A stretch of DNA of 25,000 nucleotides from Prorocentrum cordatum (Eukaryota > Sar > Dinophyceae > Prorocentrales > Prorocentraceae), in contig CAUYUJ010019897.1 of assembly GCA_963575745.1 (NCBI GenBank), positions 1 through 25,000 of the forward strand. The letters are read 5' to 3'. This document shows, one piece after another, positions 14,382 through 23,138 of this stretch. Made by a program: the position numbers and the translations under genes. The notes under the pieces are model-generated. The model saw only the letters and a program-made list of their open reading frames with translations. It ran no database searches and had not been told where the DNA came from. The number at the start of each line of letters is the position of its first letter. Position 1 is the first letter of the stretch.

Positions 14382-14639
14382 GGGCCAGAAAATCGTCCAG
14401 GGCCAACCTCGTCGTCGTCCTCGTCCTCGTCCTTGTCCTCGTCCTCCTTTGGGAGGCCCTCGGAGGCCCTGGGAAGGCAGATGGCACATGGCGCGCGGCA
14501 GAGCCAAGCAGCGGTCGAGCGCCTCCAGGCATGATCCAGGCAGGGGCAGCTCCGCGTCTCCGCGGCCACCCCGGCGTGGCCCACACTCGTGGGCCACACG
14601 GGAGGCCAGGCGTGAGGACCGCCATGGAAGGCCGCACCC
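14382..14639. other. No confident exon; short TCG/TCC run
   Basis: (TCG/TCC)n at 14411-14450. The remaining sequence probably belongs to the RRM gene's next intron(s). Confidence 0.35.
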
Positions 14640-14775
14640 GGGGTCCTCCTCCTCCTCCTCCTCCTCTCCCTCCCTCCTCCTCCTCCTTCTCCTCCTCCTC
14701 CTCCTCCTCCTGCCTCTTTCTTCTGCTGCTCCTCCTCCTCCTAATTCCATCTTCCTCCTCCACCTCCTCCGCCTC
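14640..14775. repeat. (TCC)n microsatellite
   Basis: Pyrimidine triplets with a few TGC and CTT interruptions. Opposite strand sense to the GGA tract at 14008. Confidence 0.9.
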
Positions 14776-14987
14776 CGCCCGGAGGGGGACGCTCGGCAAC
14801 GTCAGGGGAGATCGTCTCAGGGGCAGGGACGCCTCGAGCCCCGATCGCCCATGGATTGTCGATAGGGGCCCGAAAGCTCGCCCCGCCCAGAACCGTGCGC
14901 GGTTTCGCCATCGGGGGTATATCGCCGATTCCAGCTCGTTGTTTCCCCATTTGAGCCGGTCCCCCCCCCTTAACTACCCAGAACTTT

Positions 14988-15139
14988 CCAGCCTCGAACT
15001 TATCCCTATCCCTAAGATTGACACGCCAAAAGGCGATGACAATCTTGGGGATGCGCCCTCAAAAAGCAAGGGGATCCCCAAGATTGGCATCGCGATGAGG
15101 AGATGCCCAGCATAGGGATAGGGATATGTTCCAGGCTGG
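14988..15139. mobile_element. Fold-back element
   Basis: Outer arms CCAGCCTCGAAC..TATCCCTATCCCTA (14988-15015) and TAGGGATAGGGATA..GTTCCAGGCTGG (15114-15139) are nearly perfect inverted repeats, and the similarity extends a few bases outward (CTTT / AAAG). Inner arms GATGACAATCTTGGGGATG and CCCCAAGATTGGCATCG form a second nested dyad. AAGATTG / CAATCTT pairs also occur at 15015-15050. The 152 bases could fold almost entirely. There is no coding capacity. Confidence 0.65.
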
Positions 15140-15510
15140 TAAAGAACGTTCCCCATCAGGACCACCCTTCGGGTGAGAAGGAGGTCTTGGGGAGGAGACT
15201 GCAGCCAGGATGCTGCAGGAAGGGGCAGCTCGGGTCCGGAAGCGGCTCGCTGTTTCCGAGGCCCCTCCATGGTTGCTCCTCCAGTGCGCCTCGTGCACCC
15301 AGGCGCTGTTGGGGGCCAAAAAAGGGAGAGCTGAGCTTCGTTCCTCATCTACGGCAGGTTCATGTCGTGCCGACGCAGCGGCGACCCTAGCGCGGGCCTT
15401 CGAGGCTGAACGCCGCCAGGGGCCTGGAGCCGACCGATACCGAACGATCTGCGCTCGGGACTCAGGAAACGGGTGTCAATGCAAACGGGGGTCCGTCAGA
15501 GCGCTGGATC
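15140..15510. other. No recognisable gene
   Basis: Short frames only. No motif or strong repeat is seen. Confidence 0.4.
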
Positions 15511-15621
15511 TTGCAGGATCCTGCAGAGCCATGGGTGTATTGAGGATTGGGTGCAGGAGCCTGCAGGATTTTGCAGGATCCTGCGCAGCCTGACCGACCC
15601 GGGTCTGGATGGACCCGGGTC
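15511..15621. repeat. Palindrome cluster
   Basis: TGCAGGATCCTGCA is a perfect palindrome at 15512-15525. Near copies occur at 15552-15565 and 15572-15585. The 10-base palindrome GACCCGGGTC occurs twice, at 15596-15605 and 15612-15621. Function unknown. Confidence 0.6.
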
Positions 15622-16004
15622 CGTAGATCCCTGATGCGCTATCGGAATGCCGCGATCGCTCAACTCACGCGGTGTCAGACACCAACGCCCAGGTCGTCAC
15701 GACGTGAAGCTGCCGTAGTTAGCGTTCCTCATGTTTTTTGGGGGCCGCTCCTCAGAGCTTGCTCGGGGACCCTGGTCGTGGCCGAGGCTCGCCGCGGCCA
15801 CGTTCCTTGCGGTAGCACGACAGCTGACGGGCTGGTAGAGGGAGGGGGGGGAGCGCGCAGAGGGGCCGTCCGCAGACTCTTGGGGGCCCTCCCCGGGCCC
15901 ATGGCCGCCAGGCACGACTCGGGACGCAGCGCCGGCCCGGGGGAAGCGGTCCAGACTTCCAGAGGGCAAGTCGTGAGTAAGAATAGCGAAAAACCGGAGG
16001 CGGG
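15622..16004. other. No recognisable gene
   Basis: GC-rich; overlapping motif-free frames on both strands. Confidence 0.4.
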
Positions 16005-16112
16005 GACTTAGAATAACTTGTCGTTTAAATTGCATCAATGGTCAGCAGCTTTATTAGACAATTGAGAAATCGTGTTAAATTTAAAAAGAATTTGTTGGAG
16101 TTCTGGGGAGTT
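16005..16112. other. AT-rich island
   Basis: About 108 bases of clearly lower GC than the surroundings, including TTAAATTTAAAAAGAATTTG. One plus frame starts MVSSFIRQLRNRVKFKKN from an ATG at 16038. It may be organelle-derived DNA, a transposon remnant or a short exon; I cannot decide. Confidence 0.4.
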
Positions 16113-16224
16113 GATGGCCTATGGCCCCCGCTCGTCCTCTCTGCACCAGCCTCTCTGGCCCCCGCTCGTCCGCGCCGCCAGTGCACAGGCCTGGCCATGG
16201 GGCCACGGTGCGCACATCGCCTTC

Positions 16225-16412
16225 TTTCTCCTGCTCCTGCTCCTGCTGCTCCTCCTCCTCTTCCTCCTCCTCCTCCTCCTCCTCCTCCTCCTCCTCTCCC
16301 TCCCTCCTCCTCCTCCTCCTTCTCCTCCTCCCTCCCTCCCTCCTCCTCCTCCTCCCTCCCTCCTCCTCCTCCTCCTCCTCCTCCTCCTCCTCCTCCTCCT
16401 CCTCCTCCTCTC
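16225..16412. repeat. (CTC)n microsatellite
   Basis: CTC triplets with CTG at the start and CCTC variants, 188 bases, directly upstream of dispersed repeat copy 2. Confidence 0.9.
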
Positions 16413-16429
16413 CCTGGCCCCTATCAAGG

Positions 16430-16590
16430 GAGGAACAAACCGCCCGGGCCGGACAGCTGGCATTTACGAAACGGCCCTGGGCGTTCACCAAAAAGGCCAT
16501 GCCCTGTTTGATTCCTTCTTCGGGAGCGTTTGCTAAACGGCTTCGCGTGTCGGGGTGGTTGTTATCGGGGTGGATGTTCTGCCCTCTACA
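16430..16590 (+). mobile_element. Dispersed repeat, copy 2
   Basis: Partner of 629-785 in the same orientation, from GAGGAACAAACC to CCCTCTACA. Small indels and many substitutions separate the copies, so neither is a recent duplicate. The flanks differ (CTC tract here, 11-bp array there), so the similarity ends define the element. Confidence 0.65.
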
Positions 16591-17019
16591 ATATTCGGCG
16601 CACCCGATTCACGTTCGGCCTCCCTCCCCCTCGAATCAGCAATGTCGGAGTAAGCATAGTCATTCGGAGGTCCGTGCGGATTTCTTCGACTGGCGCTGCA
16701 CCCCCTGGCGGCCCCTCCAGCGCAGCCCCCAGCGCAGGGAGAGTGGTCATGTGTCGATCTAAGAGATGTGCGCGGACCTCTGAAAGTTCATGGCTAATGT
16801 TGCTGATGAGTCATCCATTCTCTCCTTCTTGGCTGGTTGGTCTCTGCTTGAACTGCCACGGAGCAATTCACGCCAAGCTCGCAGGACGGCCTTCCCTCCC
16901 TTCGGGCCTCCCGCTACACACTACTGCATTATACGGCTAGTGTATGCGGCGAGGTCAGGGACTCTGCCAGAGCTGTTGCCTGCAAGAGTGCTCTCGCGGT
17001 GAGACAAATCCTGGGCCGA
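16591..17019. other. No confident gene
   Basis: A 70-codon plus frame from 16793 (MANVADESSILSFLAGWSLL) ends at a donor-like CGCG|GTGAGA. It could be an exon but has no recognisable motif. Confidence 0.25.
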
Positions 17020-17180
17020 GAAGGAGGAGAAGAAAAAGGAGGGGGAGGAGGGAGGAGGGAGGAGGGAGGAGGGAGGAGGGGGAGGAGGGAGGAGGAGGTG
17101 GAGGAGGGGAGGAGGAGAGGAGGGAGGGGGGAGGGAGGAGGAGGGAGGGAGGGAGGATGGAGGAGGGAGGAGGGAAGGAC
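17020..17180. repeat. GGA/GGGA purine minisatellite
   Basis: GGGAGGA-type units, a strict purine strand with many GGG runs, hence G-quadruplex potential. Together with the CTC tract at 17310-17493 it forms a large imperfect inverted repeat around a 130-base unique spacer. Confidence 0.85.
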
Positions 17181-17309
17181 GCGGGCACCGACTGGGCCCC
17201 GGCCGCCGTGACTCGAACGCCGTCGGGCCCCGCAGAGGTCGGCAGGCGGCGCAGCACCCCCCCTGCAAGGGCCGCGCACGCCACCGCCACATGTGGAGCC
17301 CGACGCCGC

Positions 17310-17493
17310 CCGCCACCCCTCCTCCTTCTTTCTTTCTCCTCCTCCTCCTCCCTCCCTCCTCCTCCTCCTCCTCCTCCTCCTCCGCGTCCTCCTCCTCCTC
17401 CTCCTCCTCCTCCACCACCTCTTTTTCCTCGTCTTCCTCCTCCTCCTCCTCCTCCTCCTCGTCGTCCTCCTCCATCTCCTCCTCCTCCTCCTA
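17310..17493. repeat. (CTC)n microsatellite
   Basis: Pyrimidine triplets with CGT interruptions, complementary in sense to 17020-17180. Confidence 0.9.
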
Positions 17494-17577
17494 GGGAGAG
17501 GCTCGCACGAGGTGCCGACCGACGGGAAAAGCCCTCCGGGGATCACCCACTGCGCACCCCGCGCGTGCGTCAGAGGC

Positions 17578-17982
17578 TCAACCATGGGCGGCGGTGGGGC
17601 CCAGGCGGGCCGAACTGGGCGGGCAAGCTTGGCTGAGGCAGTGCTCGGCGAGGCTGATGTTCCAATCGCTGGCGCGCCGCAGCACGTCGTGGTCCGAGCC
17701 TCTCCAGGCGTGGGCGGGCGCTGTACCAGCCTCACCGAGGGCGCGAAGATCGCCGGGAGCCGCGCCGAACCGCAGAGCCAGCTCGTCCGCCCGCGTCTTC
17801 AAGGAGAGGCCCCTTCGCGGCGCAGCCCCGCGGGCTCCTCCACCCCCGACGGCTGCATCCGCCTCCTGCCCCGACGCTCGGCGAAAGGCCACCGCGTCCG
17901 CAGCGCCATCTCGAGGAAGCGGGCGGCGCTCGGCAGGCGGCGCATCCGCCCAGGAGCCGTCGGGCAGCTCGTCGACGGCGCC
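17578..17982 (-). CDS. Likely terminal exon of an unknown minus-strand gene
   Basis: On the minus strand an acceptor GGGAG|GGC at 17982 opens 134 codons ending TGA at 17578-17580. The product (GAVDELPDGSWADAPP near its start, SDWNISLAEHCLSQACP near its end) has balanced composition and GC-ending codons, unlike the Arg/Pro-rich frames around it. The middle (LKTRADELALRFGAAPGDLRA) looks helical. I recognise no family. Upstream exons may lie in 18040-18330 (an Ala-rich frame) but frames shift there. A 7-G run at about 17991 also separates two frames and could hide an indel. Confidence 0.4.
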   Translation of the reverse strand, partial: GAVDELPDGSWADAPPAERRPLPRDGAADAVAFRRASGQEADAAVGGGGARGAAPRRGLSLKTRADELALRFGAAPGDLRALGEAGTAPAHAWRGSDHDVLRRASDWNISLAEHCLSQACPPSSARLGPTAAHG

Positions 17983-18593
17983 CTCCCCGCCCCCCCTCCA
18001 GCTCCATCAAGGCTGCACCACCAGCGCCTGCCCTGGCGCGTCGCGCGCGGCGGCGGCACCGCCGCCTGGGCGCGGGGCCACCTCCGGCCGGGCCATCCGC
18101 CGCCGGGGCGGCTGGCGGTGCTGCGGGCGCCACCGGCCGTGGCGGCGAGGCCGAAGCCGCACGGCCCTCGCGGGCCCGCCGCGCGGCCACCGCGGCGCGG
18201 GCCAGGCCCCCCGCGGTCCGCAGCATGCGGCAGGCTGCCGCGCTGGTGCCCCCGCGCGAGGCCCGCCGCGCCGTGCGGTGCAGGGGCCGCGCCGCGGGCG
18301 ATCCGCAGCTCGTTCGCCAGCGAGCGGCGCTGGTGCGTGGCCATCGGGCACCATGGGGCTGCAGGCGGGCGCCCGAGGGGACGCTGGCGCCCAGCGACAC
18401 GGAGCTCGGGCCGGAACGAGGACTGAGAAGGGAGGAGGGATGAGGGGGGCGTGGAAAAGAAGAGGACGAGGGGGAGGGGGCAAGCCAGGTGCGCTCGCGC
18501 CTCATCTGACATCCGAGTCCTCCCTCCCATCCCACCCCATGGCGCTGAGAGTTCTCTATCCGTGGACGCCTGCCTATCATAGCCGACCTGCGA
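17983..18593. other. GC-rich stretch, possibly coding on minus strand
   Basis: Very GC-rich. Fragments such as QRRSLANELRIARG and CRMLRTAGGLARAAV on the minus strand look protein-like but lie in different frames. No gene model is possible. Confidence 0.25.
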
Positions 18594-18796
18594 CTCACAA
18601 AGAAAGACCACTTCGTCTTGTGCGCAATCGGAAGAAGGGGAGATGCGTGCACGAGGAGGAGGAGGAAGAGGAGGAGGAGGAGGAGGAGGAGGAGGAGGAG
18701 AAGGAGGAGGAGGAGGAGGAGGAGGAGAAGGAGGATGTCTCACACAGAAAGACCACTTCGTCTCATGCGCAATCAGAAAAATGGAAGCTGCGTGCA
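18594..18796. repeat. 145-bp-period repeat with GGA filler
   Basis: A ~57-base unit (CTCACAAAGAAAGACCACTTC... to GCGTGCAC) at 18594-18650 recurs at 18739-18796 with few changes. Each copy is followed by a (GGA)n tract (18651-18735 and 18797-18915), so unit plus tract was duplicated. Confidence 0.75.
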
Positions 18797-18918
18797 CAGG
18801 AGGAGGAGGAGGAGGAGGAGGAGGAGGAGGAGGAGGAGGAGGAGGAGGAAGAGGAAGAGGAAGAGGAAGAGGAGGAGGAGGAGGACGAGGAGGAGGAGGA
18901 GGAAGAGAAGGAGGGGGT
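18797..18918. repeat. (GGA)n microsatellite
   Basis: Pure GGA, then GGAAGA variants and a GGACGA. Confidence 0.9.
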
Positions 18919-18959
18919 TGGCGGGTGAACATCAGGATGGGCGGGAGGAAAAGGATGAG

Positions 18960-19320
18960 GACGAACAGCAGCAGCAGGAACTACAGCGGAAGGATCCGGT
19001 GGGAAAAGAGGAACAGGTGAAGGCGGAGGAGGCGAAATGAGGGGGCCGACAACGATGAAGAAATACTTGTATTCAGAAAAGTGGCCCGCGCTGGGGCGAG
19101 ACGAACAGCAGCAGCATGAATTTGGAGTGGAAGGAGCGGAAGGAACAGGACGACCAGGGGAAGGCGGAGATGGGGGAATGATGGGGTGACCGCAATGAAG
19201 CAATATTCGGATCCAGAAAAGTAGCTCTCGCTGGGGCGAGAGCGCCATTCTGAACGACGGGAGCAAAACGCCGATCCGAAATTGAGGCCCACGCTGCAGC
19301 GGGAGCACCATTTTGAAACA
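18960..19320. repeat. Tandem repeat of exact 140-bp period
   Basis: GACGAACAGCAGCAGCA starts units at 18960 and 19100. The block ending AGAAAAGTNG...CGCTGGGGCGA closes both, and the next unit begins at 19240. A shorter unit (19240-19303) and a start of a fourth (from 19304, AGCACCATTTTGAA versus AGCGCCATTCTGAA) follow. Each unit also contains AAGGCGGAG and CAATGAAG or CGATGAAG. No coding motif is seen in any frame. Confidence 0.75.
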
Positions 19321-19734
19321 CCAGAAACACTGGTGTTGACAGAGGCCATACGAATCATCAAGGTTTGAAATCCTGTGTGTGTGAGAGAGAACAGCCGGTG
19401 GAGGGGACGGGCGATCTTTCGGACAATTTCGGACAACTTCTGGGTAATTTCAGGAGGAGGAAGATGATGACGAGGAAGAGGAGGAGGAGCAGGAGGAGGA
19501 GAAGAAGGGGAGCGAGGAGCGAGGATGATGAGGGGGGAGGAGGAGGAGGAGCAGGAGGGAAGGTTACAGTTACAGTTGCCTCCGTTGCATCACTGACTGC
19601 CATGCGCTCAGGTGCGCTCAGCTGGCCATCTCGTCGCTGAACGGCTTCGTTGGCGGCCTAGGGTGAGCTCAGATCGCGGGATTCCCGCAGCTCCTTCTGC
19701 GGCAGCCACACCTCGGGGGTCCTATCCGAATGTT
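19321..19734. repeat. GGA-rich tract and unassigned DNA
   Basis: GGAGGAAGATGATGACGAGG and GGA triplets lie at 19453-19560. The flanks hold no recognisable gene. Confidence 0.4.
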
Positions 19735-20150
19735 CCCCCCCCAGGGATCCCTCCCCTCCCCATCTCCTCCCACTTCCTCCTCCCTTTTGCTCTCTCTCTC
19801 TCTCTCTCTCTCTCGCTCTCCTTCCTTTCTTTCCAAACCACCTCCCCCTGCATCTCCCCCTCCCCTCCGACTCCTCGCTAACTTTTCCCCTCACCCCCTC
19901 CCTATCCTGTCCCTCTCCCTCCTCCTCCCTCCACCACCCTTGCCCTCTCCCTCCATAGCCTCCTCCTCCTCCCACTCTTGCCCTCCACCCTTGCCCTCTT
20001 GCTCCATAGCCTCTCCCTTGCCCTCCACCCTTGCCTTCTCCTCATTTCTCTGCCATACTTCCCCATCCTCGTATTCTCCCACCCTCATCCTGCCCCCCCC
20101 CGCCTCCTCATCCATCCGTCCCTCCTCCCTCGACGCCAAACGCAACCCGC
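19735..20150. repeat. 400-bp pyrimidine-rich tract
   Basis: The plus strand is mostly C and T. It includes (TC)n at about 19792-19817 and a loose minisatellite around CTTGCCCTCCACC and CCATAGCCTC at 19930-20040. No gene. Confidence 0.75.
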
Positions 20151-20606
20151 CCGTGCCGCCATTTGCACATGCACGGCGGGCACCCCAGCGACGAATCACG
20201 AGAGAGGGGATCGGTGCCATGGCATTGCCCCCGAGCCCAGAGCGGACATCACCGGGCGCGGCCCCTGGCGCCGGCTCGCGGGCCCGGCTCGCGGCCCCTC
20301 GGCTCGTCCGCGGCCGCGCGTTTCGCAGCGAGAGCCGTCGCGAGCGGGTTGACGGCGGCGCCCTGGGCTGCCTGCGGAGGCGGAGGTGGTGCAGCCCGCC
20401 TGCTCCGGAGCTCGGCGCCCGCGCCCCGCAAAAGCCGCGGGCGGTTGCTGGAGTGGAGTGGCTCCGAGGCGAGACGAGACCCCCTCTGCCCTCCCATGCC
20501 CCTCCCCCCCCCCCCCCCCCCCTTTACCCTCCTCCCCCCGCCCCCCACTCCCGAGTCCCTCCCGCACGATCGCGCCCGTCCCTGCCCTCGCGCCTCGCTG
20601 CCGGAG

Positions 20607-20702
20607 GTCTGCGCCGACGGCGGCTCCATCGGCGTGGCCCACAAGCGAGCGAAGGCCCGCCCGGGGGGGGCGGATAGGAGCGAGCGGGAGAGGATGGATT
20701 AG
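20607..20702 (+). CDS. Possible terminal exon, unknown gene
   Basis: After a C/T-rich stretch and the acceptor GCCGGAG|GTC, 31 codons read VCADGGSIGVAHKRAKARPG and on to TAG at 20700-20702, with strongly GC-ending codons. A frame at about 20280-20470 in the same phase (ARFAARAVASGLTAAPW) could be the preceding exon, with the C-rich 20500-20600 as intron. Nothing is recognised. Confidence 0.3.
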   Translation, partial: VCADGGSIGVAHKRAKARPGGADRSERERMD

Positions 20703-20746
20703 TAGGAAGAGGAGGAGGAGGAGGAGGAGGAGGAGGAGGAGGAGGA
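20703..20746. repeat. (GGA)n microsatellite
   Basis: Short GGA run directly after the TAG of the possible exon. Confidence 0.85.
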
Positions 20747-20887
20747 TTACGCAACAGGCCCCGCCTCATGTTTGCCGAACGTAGAAAAAGGAGGAGAAGG
20801 GGGAGGAGAAGGGCGGTCGTCACCTTCACCACCCAACACTGTTCGACGAAGGTGCGCAGCCACAACTTCTGACTGGCGCGGGTTCAG

Positions 20888-21166
20888 CGCTCAAATGCCC
20901 CATGCTTGTTCTGTAACACCTGTGGTGCCTATGCGGTCACCCAGGCCAGGAACTTGGCAGGAGCATGTGGTGATATCAACAACCAGCAACTTTGCCAGCC
21001 GCGCGCAGGGAAGCTCCCCTTGCCTAGGGGACAGAGGATCAAGCGGTCGTGGCCATTGATGGCCGCTCGCACGGATTTTGAAGGCACGTGGCTGGAGCCG
21101 CTCAATTCGGATCATCCCATGAACCGTGCGATGCTGTGCGGCGGCATCCTTGTTTCACATAGGTGA
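20888..21166 (+). CDS. CxxCGAY cysteine-motif exon
   Basis: From an acceptor GGTTCAG (20881-20887) the frame reads to TGA at 21164-21166. It contains CNTCGAYAVTQARNLAGACG, a CxxCGAY...RNL...C arrangement that I recall from the C-terminal part of many dinoflagellate predicted proteins, and then LPRGQRIKRSWPL and a hydrophilic tail. The cysteines suggest a small zinc-binding unit. A TGA at 20870 blocks the frame upstream, so a splice acceptor is required. AG|GTGATG at 21161-21164 could be a donor, in which case the exon is internal. The exact role is unknown. Confidence 0.5.
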   Translation, partial: RSNAPCLFCNTCGAYAVTQARNLAGACGDINNQQLCQPRAGKLPLPRGQRIKRSWPLMAARTDFEGTWLEPLNSDHPMNRAMLCGGILVSHR

Positions 21167-22500
21167 TGGGTTACGATGATGGGGGTGGGATGCTCAGTCG
21201 GATCCCACATCGGGCACTCAACGGTGCGATTTATTTTCTCCGCTGCTTGCTTTTTGTTCCTTTGGGGCGGGGGGGGCAGGGTCTGTCCTCTCAGTTTCAG
21301 CCTTGTCGATGCATGTTTGGGCATGCCGGCCAATCCGCTATCGATGTTGTGCTTCGTTGCAGAGGTCACCCCAGAGAGGCAAACCATCAAACGTTGCATG
21401 CTTAGGGCGATCCAGCAAAGCGACACACAGCCCAGATTCGTTACTGAGTCAGCCTCAGCCCGCCGAGGGAGGACGATCCCGTGCGAGGGCGTTCCTGCTG
21501 AGGCCATGCTGGAGGCTTTGGCCTCCAGCTCAGGATCGCGCCATTCTGCACGGGCAGGGTGGCAATCTCAGCGGGCGGGGGTGGGTGGGCAGAGGTGCCC
21601 TCCTCCTCCTCCTCCTCAGCAGTATCCTCCTCCTCCTCCTCCTCCTCCTCCTCCTCCTTGGGGTGGGGATGGGAGAGAGCCCTTGCGCGCGCGTCTGCTC
21701 GCGCCCTTGTGCCGCCTCCTCCTCCTCCTCCTCCTCCTCCTCCTCCTGCTCCTCCTCCTCCACCTCTCACGAGGCCCAGGGGGCCCAAGGAGCTCCAAGA
21801 TGGCGCGAAGAGCGTGGGCATCTTGGGCCAGACGCACCTTTCGTACCCCCCGATACAAAACCATAAGCGCTCTGCACTGTTGCCGTCTGCATGCTGGGCA
21901 CAACTCCTCCCGCGCGTGGCCCGCCCGGTCTTGCACCCGTTTTCTGCGACCGCCAGCTCCGAGGACAGACACCGGCCCCGGTGCCCAGCGAGGGCCCCCG
22001 GAGGCCGAGATCGAGCAGCACTCGTTCGCCGCAGCTCGTGGCGTCCAAACCCGGACAGCGGAGCGCCAGGAGGGCCCTCCAGAGCAGCTGGACGGAGCTC
22101 TGTCAGGAGGGAAAGAAACACACAGACACAATTCATCGTCGACTCCCAGGGAAATATGCCAAAATATGGGAGGTGGGGGGGAAGACAAAAACCCTAAAAA
22201 TATGGGAAGATATGGGGAATCTTTCCATTTGTGCGCATTTATTTGTGTATCCTTGGGCCCCTTCACTTTGGAGGCTCCTGGAAGGAGCGTCCGAGGGAGC
22301 TTCTGGAGAGCTCCCAGGGCGCATGGATGGGGACACGGCCCAGCGAGGGCCCCCGGGGAGGCCGCGGGCGCGGCCGTGGGCCTGCTCGCCGCAGCTCCTC
22401 CCGCGGCGCGGGGGGAGCTGGGCGGGGGCCGCCTCTCGGTCGACGGGCCCGGCGGTGATGGACGGTACACTCTGCGGCGACCCCGGCGCCGACGTGCGGG
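21167..22500. other. Unassigned, with CTC tracts and an AT-richer segment
   Basis: (CTC)n at 21598-21658 and 21715-21770. Open frames on both strands between 21112 and 21560 look protein-like (plus: EVTPERQTIKRCMLRAIQQS; minus: a 131-residue frame), and I cannot choose. 22130-22240 is AT-richer with AATATGGGAAG-like repeats, perhaps an intron. A duplicated ~65-base segment is listed separately. Confidence 0.3.
21980..22405. repeat. Duplicated segment, ~355-bp spacing
   Basis: GCCCAGCGAGGGCCCCCGG at about 21984-22002 recurs at about 22339-22357. In both copies it is followed by AGGCCG and, 25-40 bases on, by TCGCCGCAGCTC. This suggests an old tandem duplication, perhaps of an exon. Confidence 0.5.
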
Positions 22501-22504
22501 TCCA

Positions 22505-22558
22505 GTCCTCCTCCTCCTCCTCCTCCTCCTCCTCCTCCTCCTCCTCCTCCTCCTCCTC
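22505..22558. repeat. (TCC)n microsatellite
   Basis: Pure TCC run of ~54 bases. Confidence 0.95.
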
Positions 22559-22785
22559 AGGGGTTAGGGGGCCATATGCGAACCCTACGTGCCTCAGAGG
22601 AGGAACGGGTGCCCATGCCTCCACCCTTCGGCCGTTCTCTCCTCTCCGGGCCTCCTCGGAGGATTCCTCGTCGCCACCGCTGGGTTCGCCCCGAGATTCT
22701 GGTCGGGAGGCACCCCAGGAGAGGTCCGGGGGGTAGCGGTATCGGTACCTTTTGGCCTCCCCAGTGCGGGTCCAGGGGTTCCGAC

Positions 22786-22928
22786 CTCTTCCGCGCGGAG
22801 AGCCACATCTCGGCGAGGAAGGCGCCAACGGAGGACGCCTCGGTGCCGTGGCGGAGCGGTCCCACCGCGAGGTCGACGAGCTCGCCACCGCGAGGGCGAG
22901 CAGGGGCACGGGCGCGCATCGCAGTGGC
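22786..22928 (-). CDS. Likely internal exon, minus strand, unknown gene
   Basis: The minus strand has an acceptor CCCGCAG|GCC at 22928 and a donor AAGAG|GTCGG at 22786. Between them 47 codons are open, nearly all ending in G or C; the product includes RGGELVDLAVGPLRHG and SVGAFLAEMWLSARKR. The composition is much more protein-like than the other five frames. No family is recognised, and neighbouring exons were not identified. Confidence 0.4.
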
Positions 22929-23068
22929 CTGCGGGCGCCAGGGCCGTGGGCACTCGTGCAGGGCAGGGGCGTGGCCGGGAGCGACCCGGAGCGGGGGCGG
23001 AGGGTTACGGAGGAGGCGGAGGATGAGGGAGGGAGCATGACGATGAGATTGACGACGGCGACGGCGGC
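22929..23068. other. No recognisable gene
   Basis: GC-rich; nothing seen. Confidence 0.3.
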
Positions 23069-23138
23069 GAGAGGAGGAGGAGGAGGAGGAGGAGGAGGAG
23101 GAGGAGGAGGAGGGGGAGGAGGAGGGGGAGGAGGAGGA
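23069..23138. repeat. (GGA)n microsatellite
   Basis: GGA triplets with GGGGGA variants, leading straight into the GAT tract. Confidence 0.9.

Noticed and set aside
14502-14528. 27-base micro-exon reading SQAAVERLQ as RRM helix 2
   Set aside because: Attractive peptide and a GC donor follow, but no donor near 14381 gives the matching phase.
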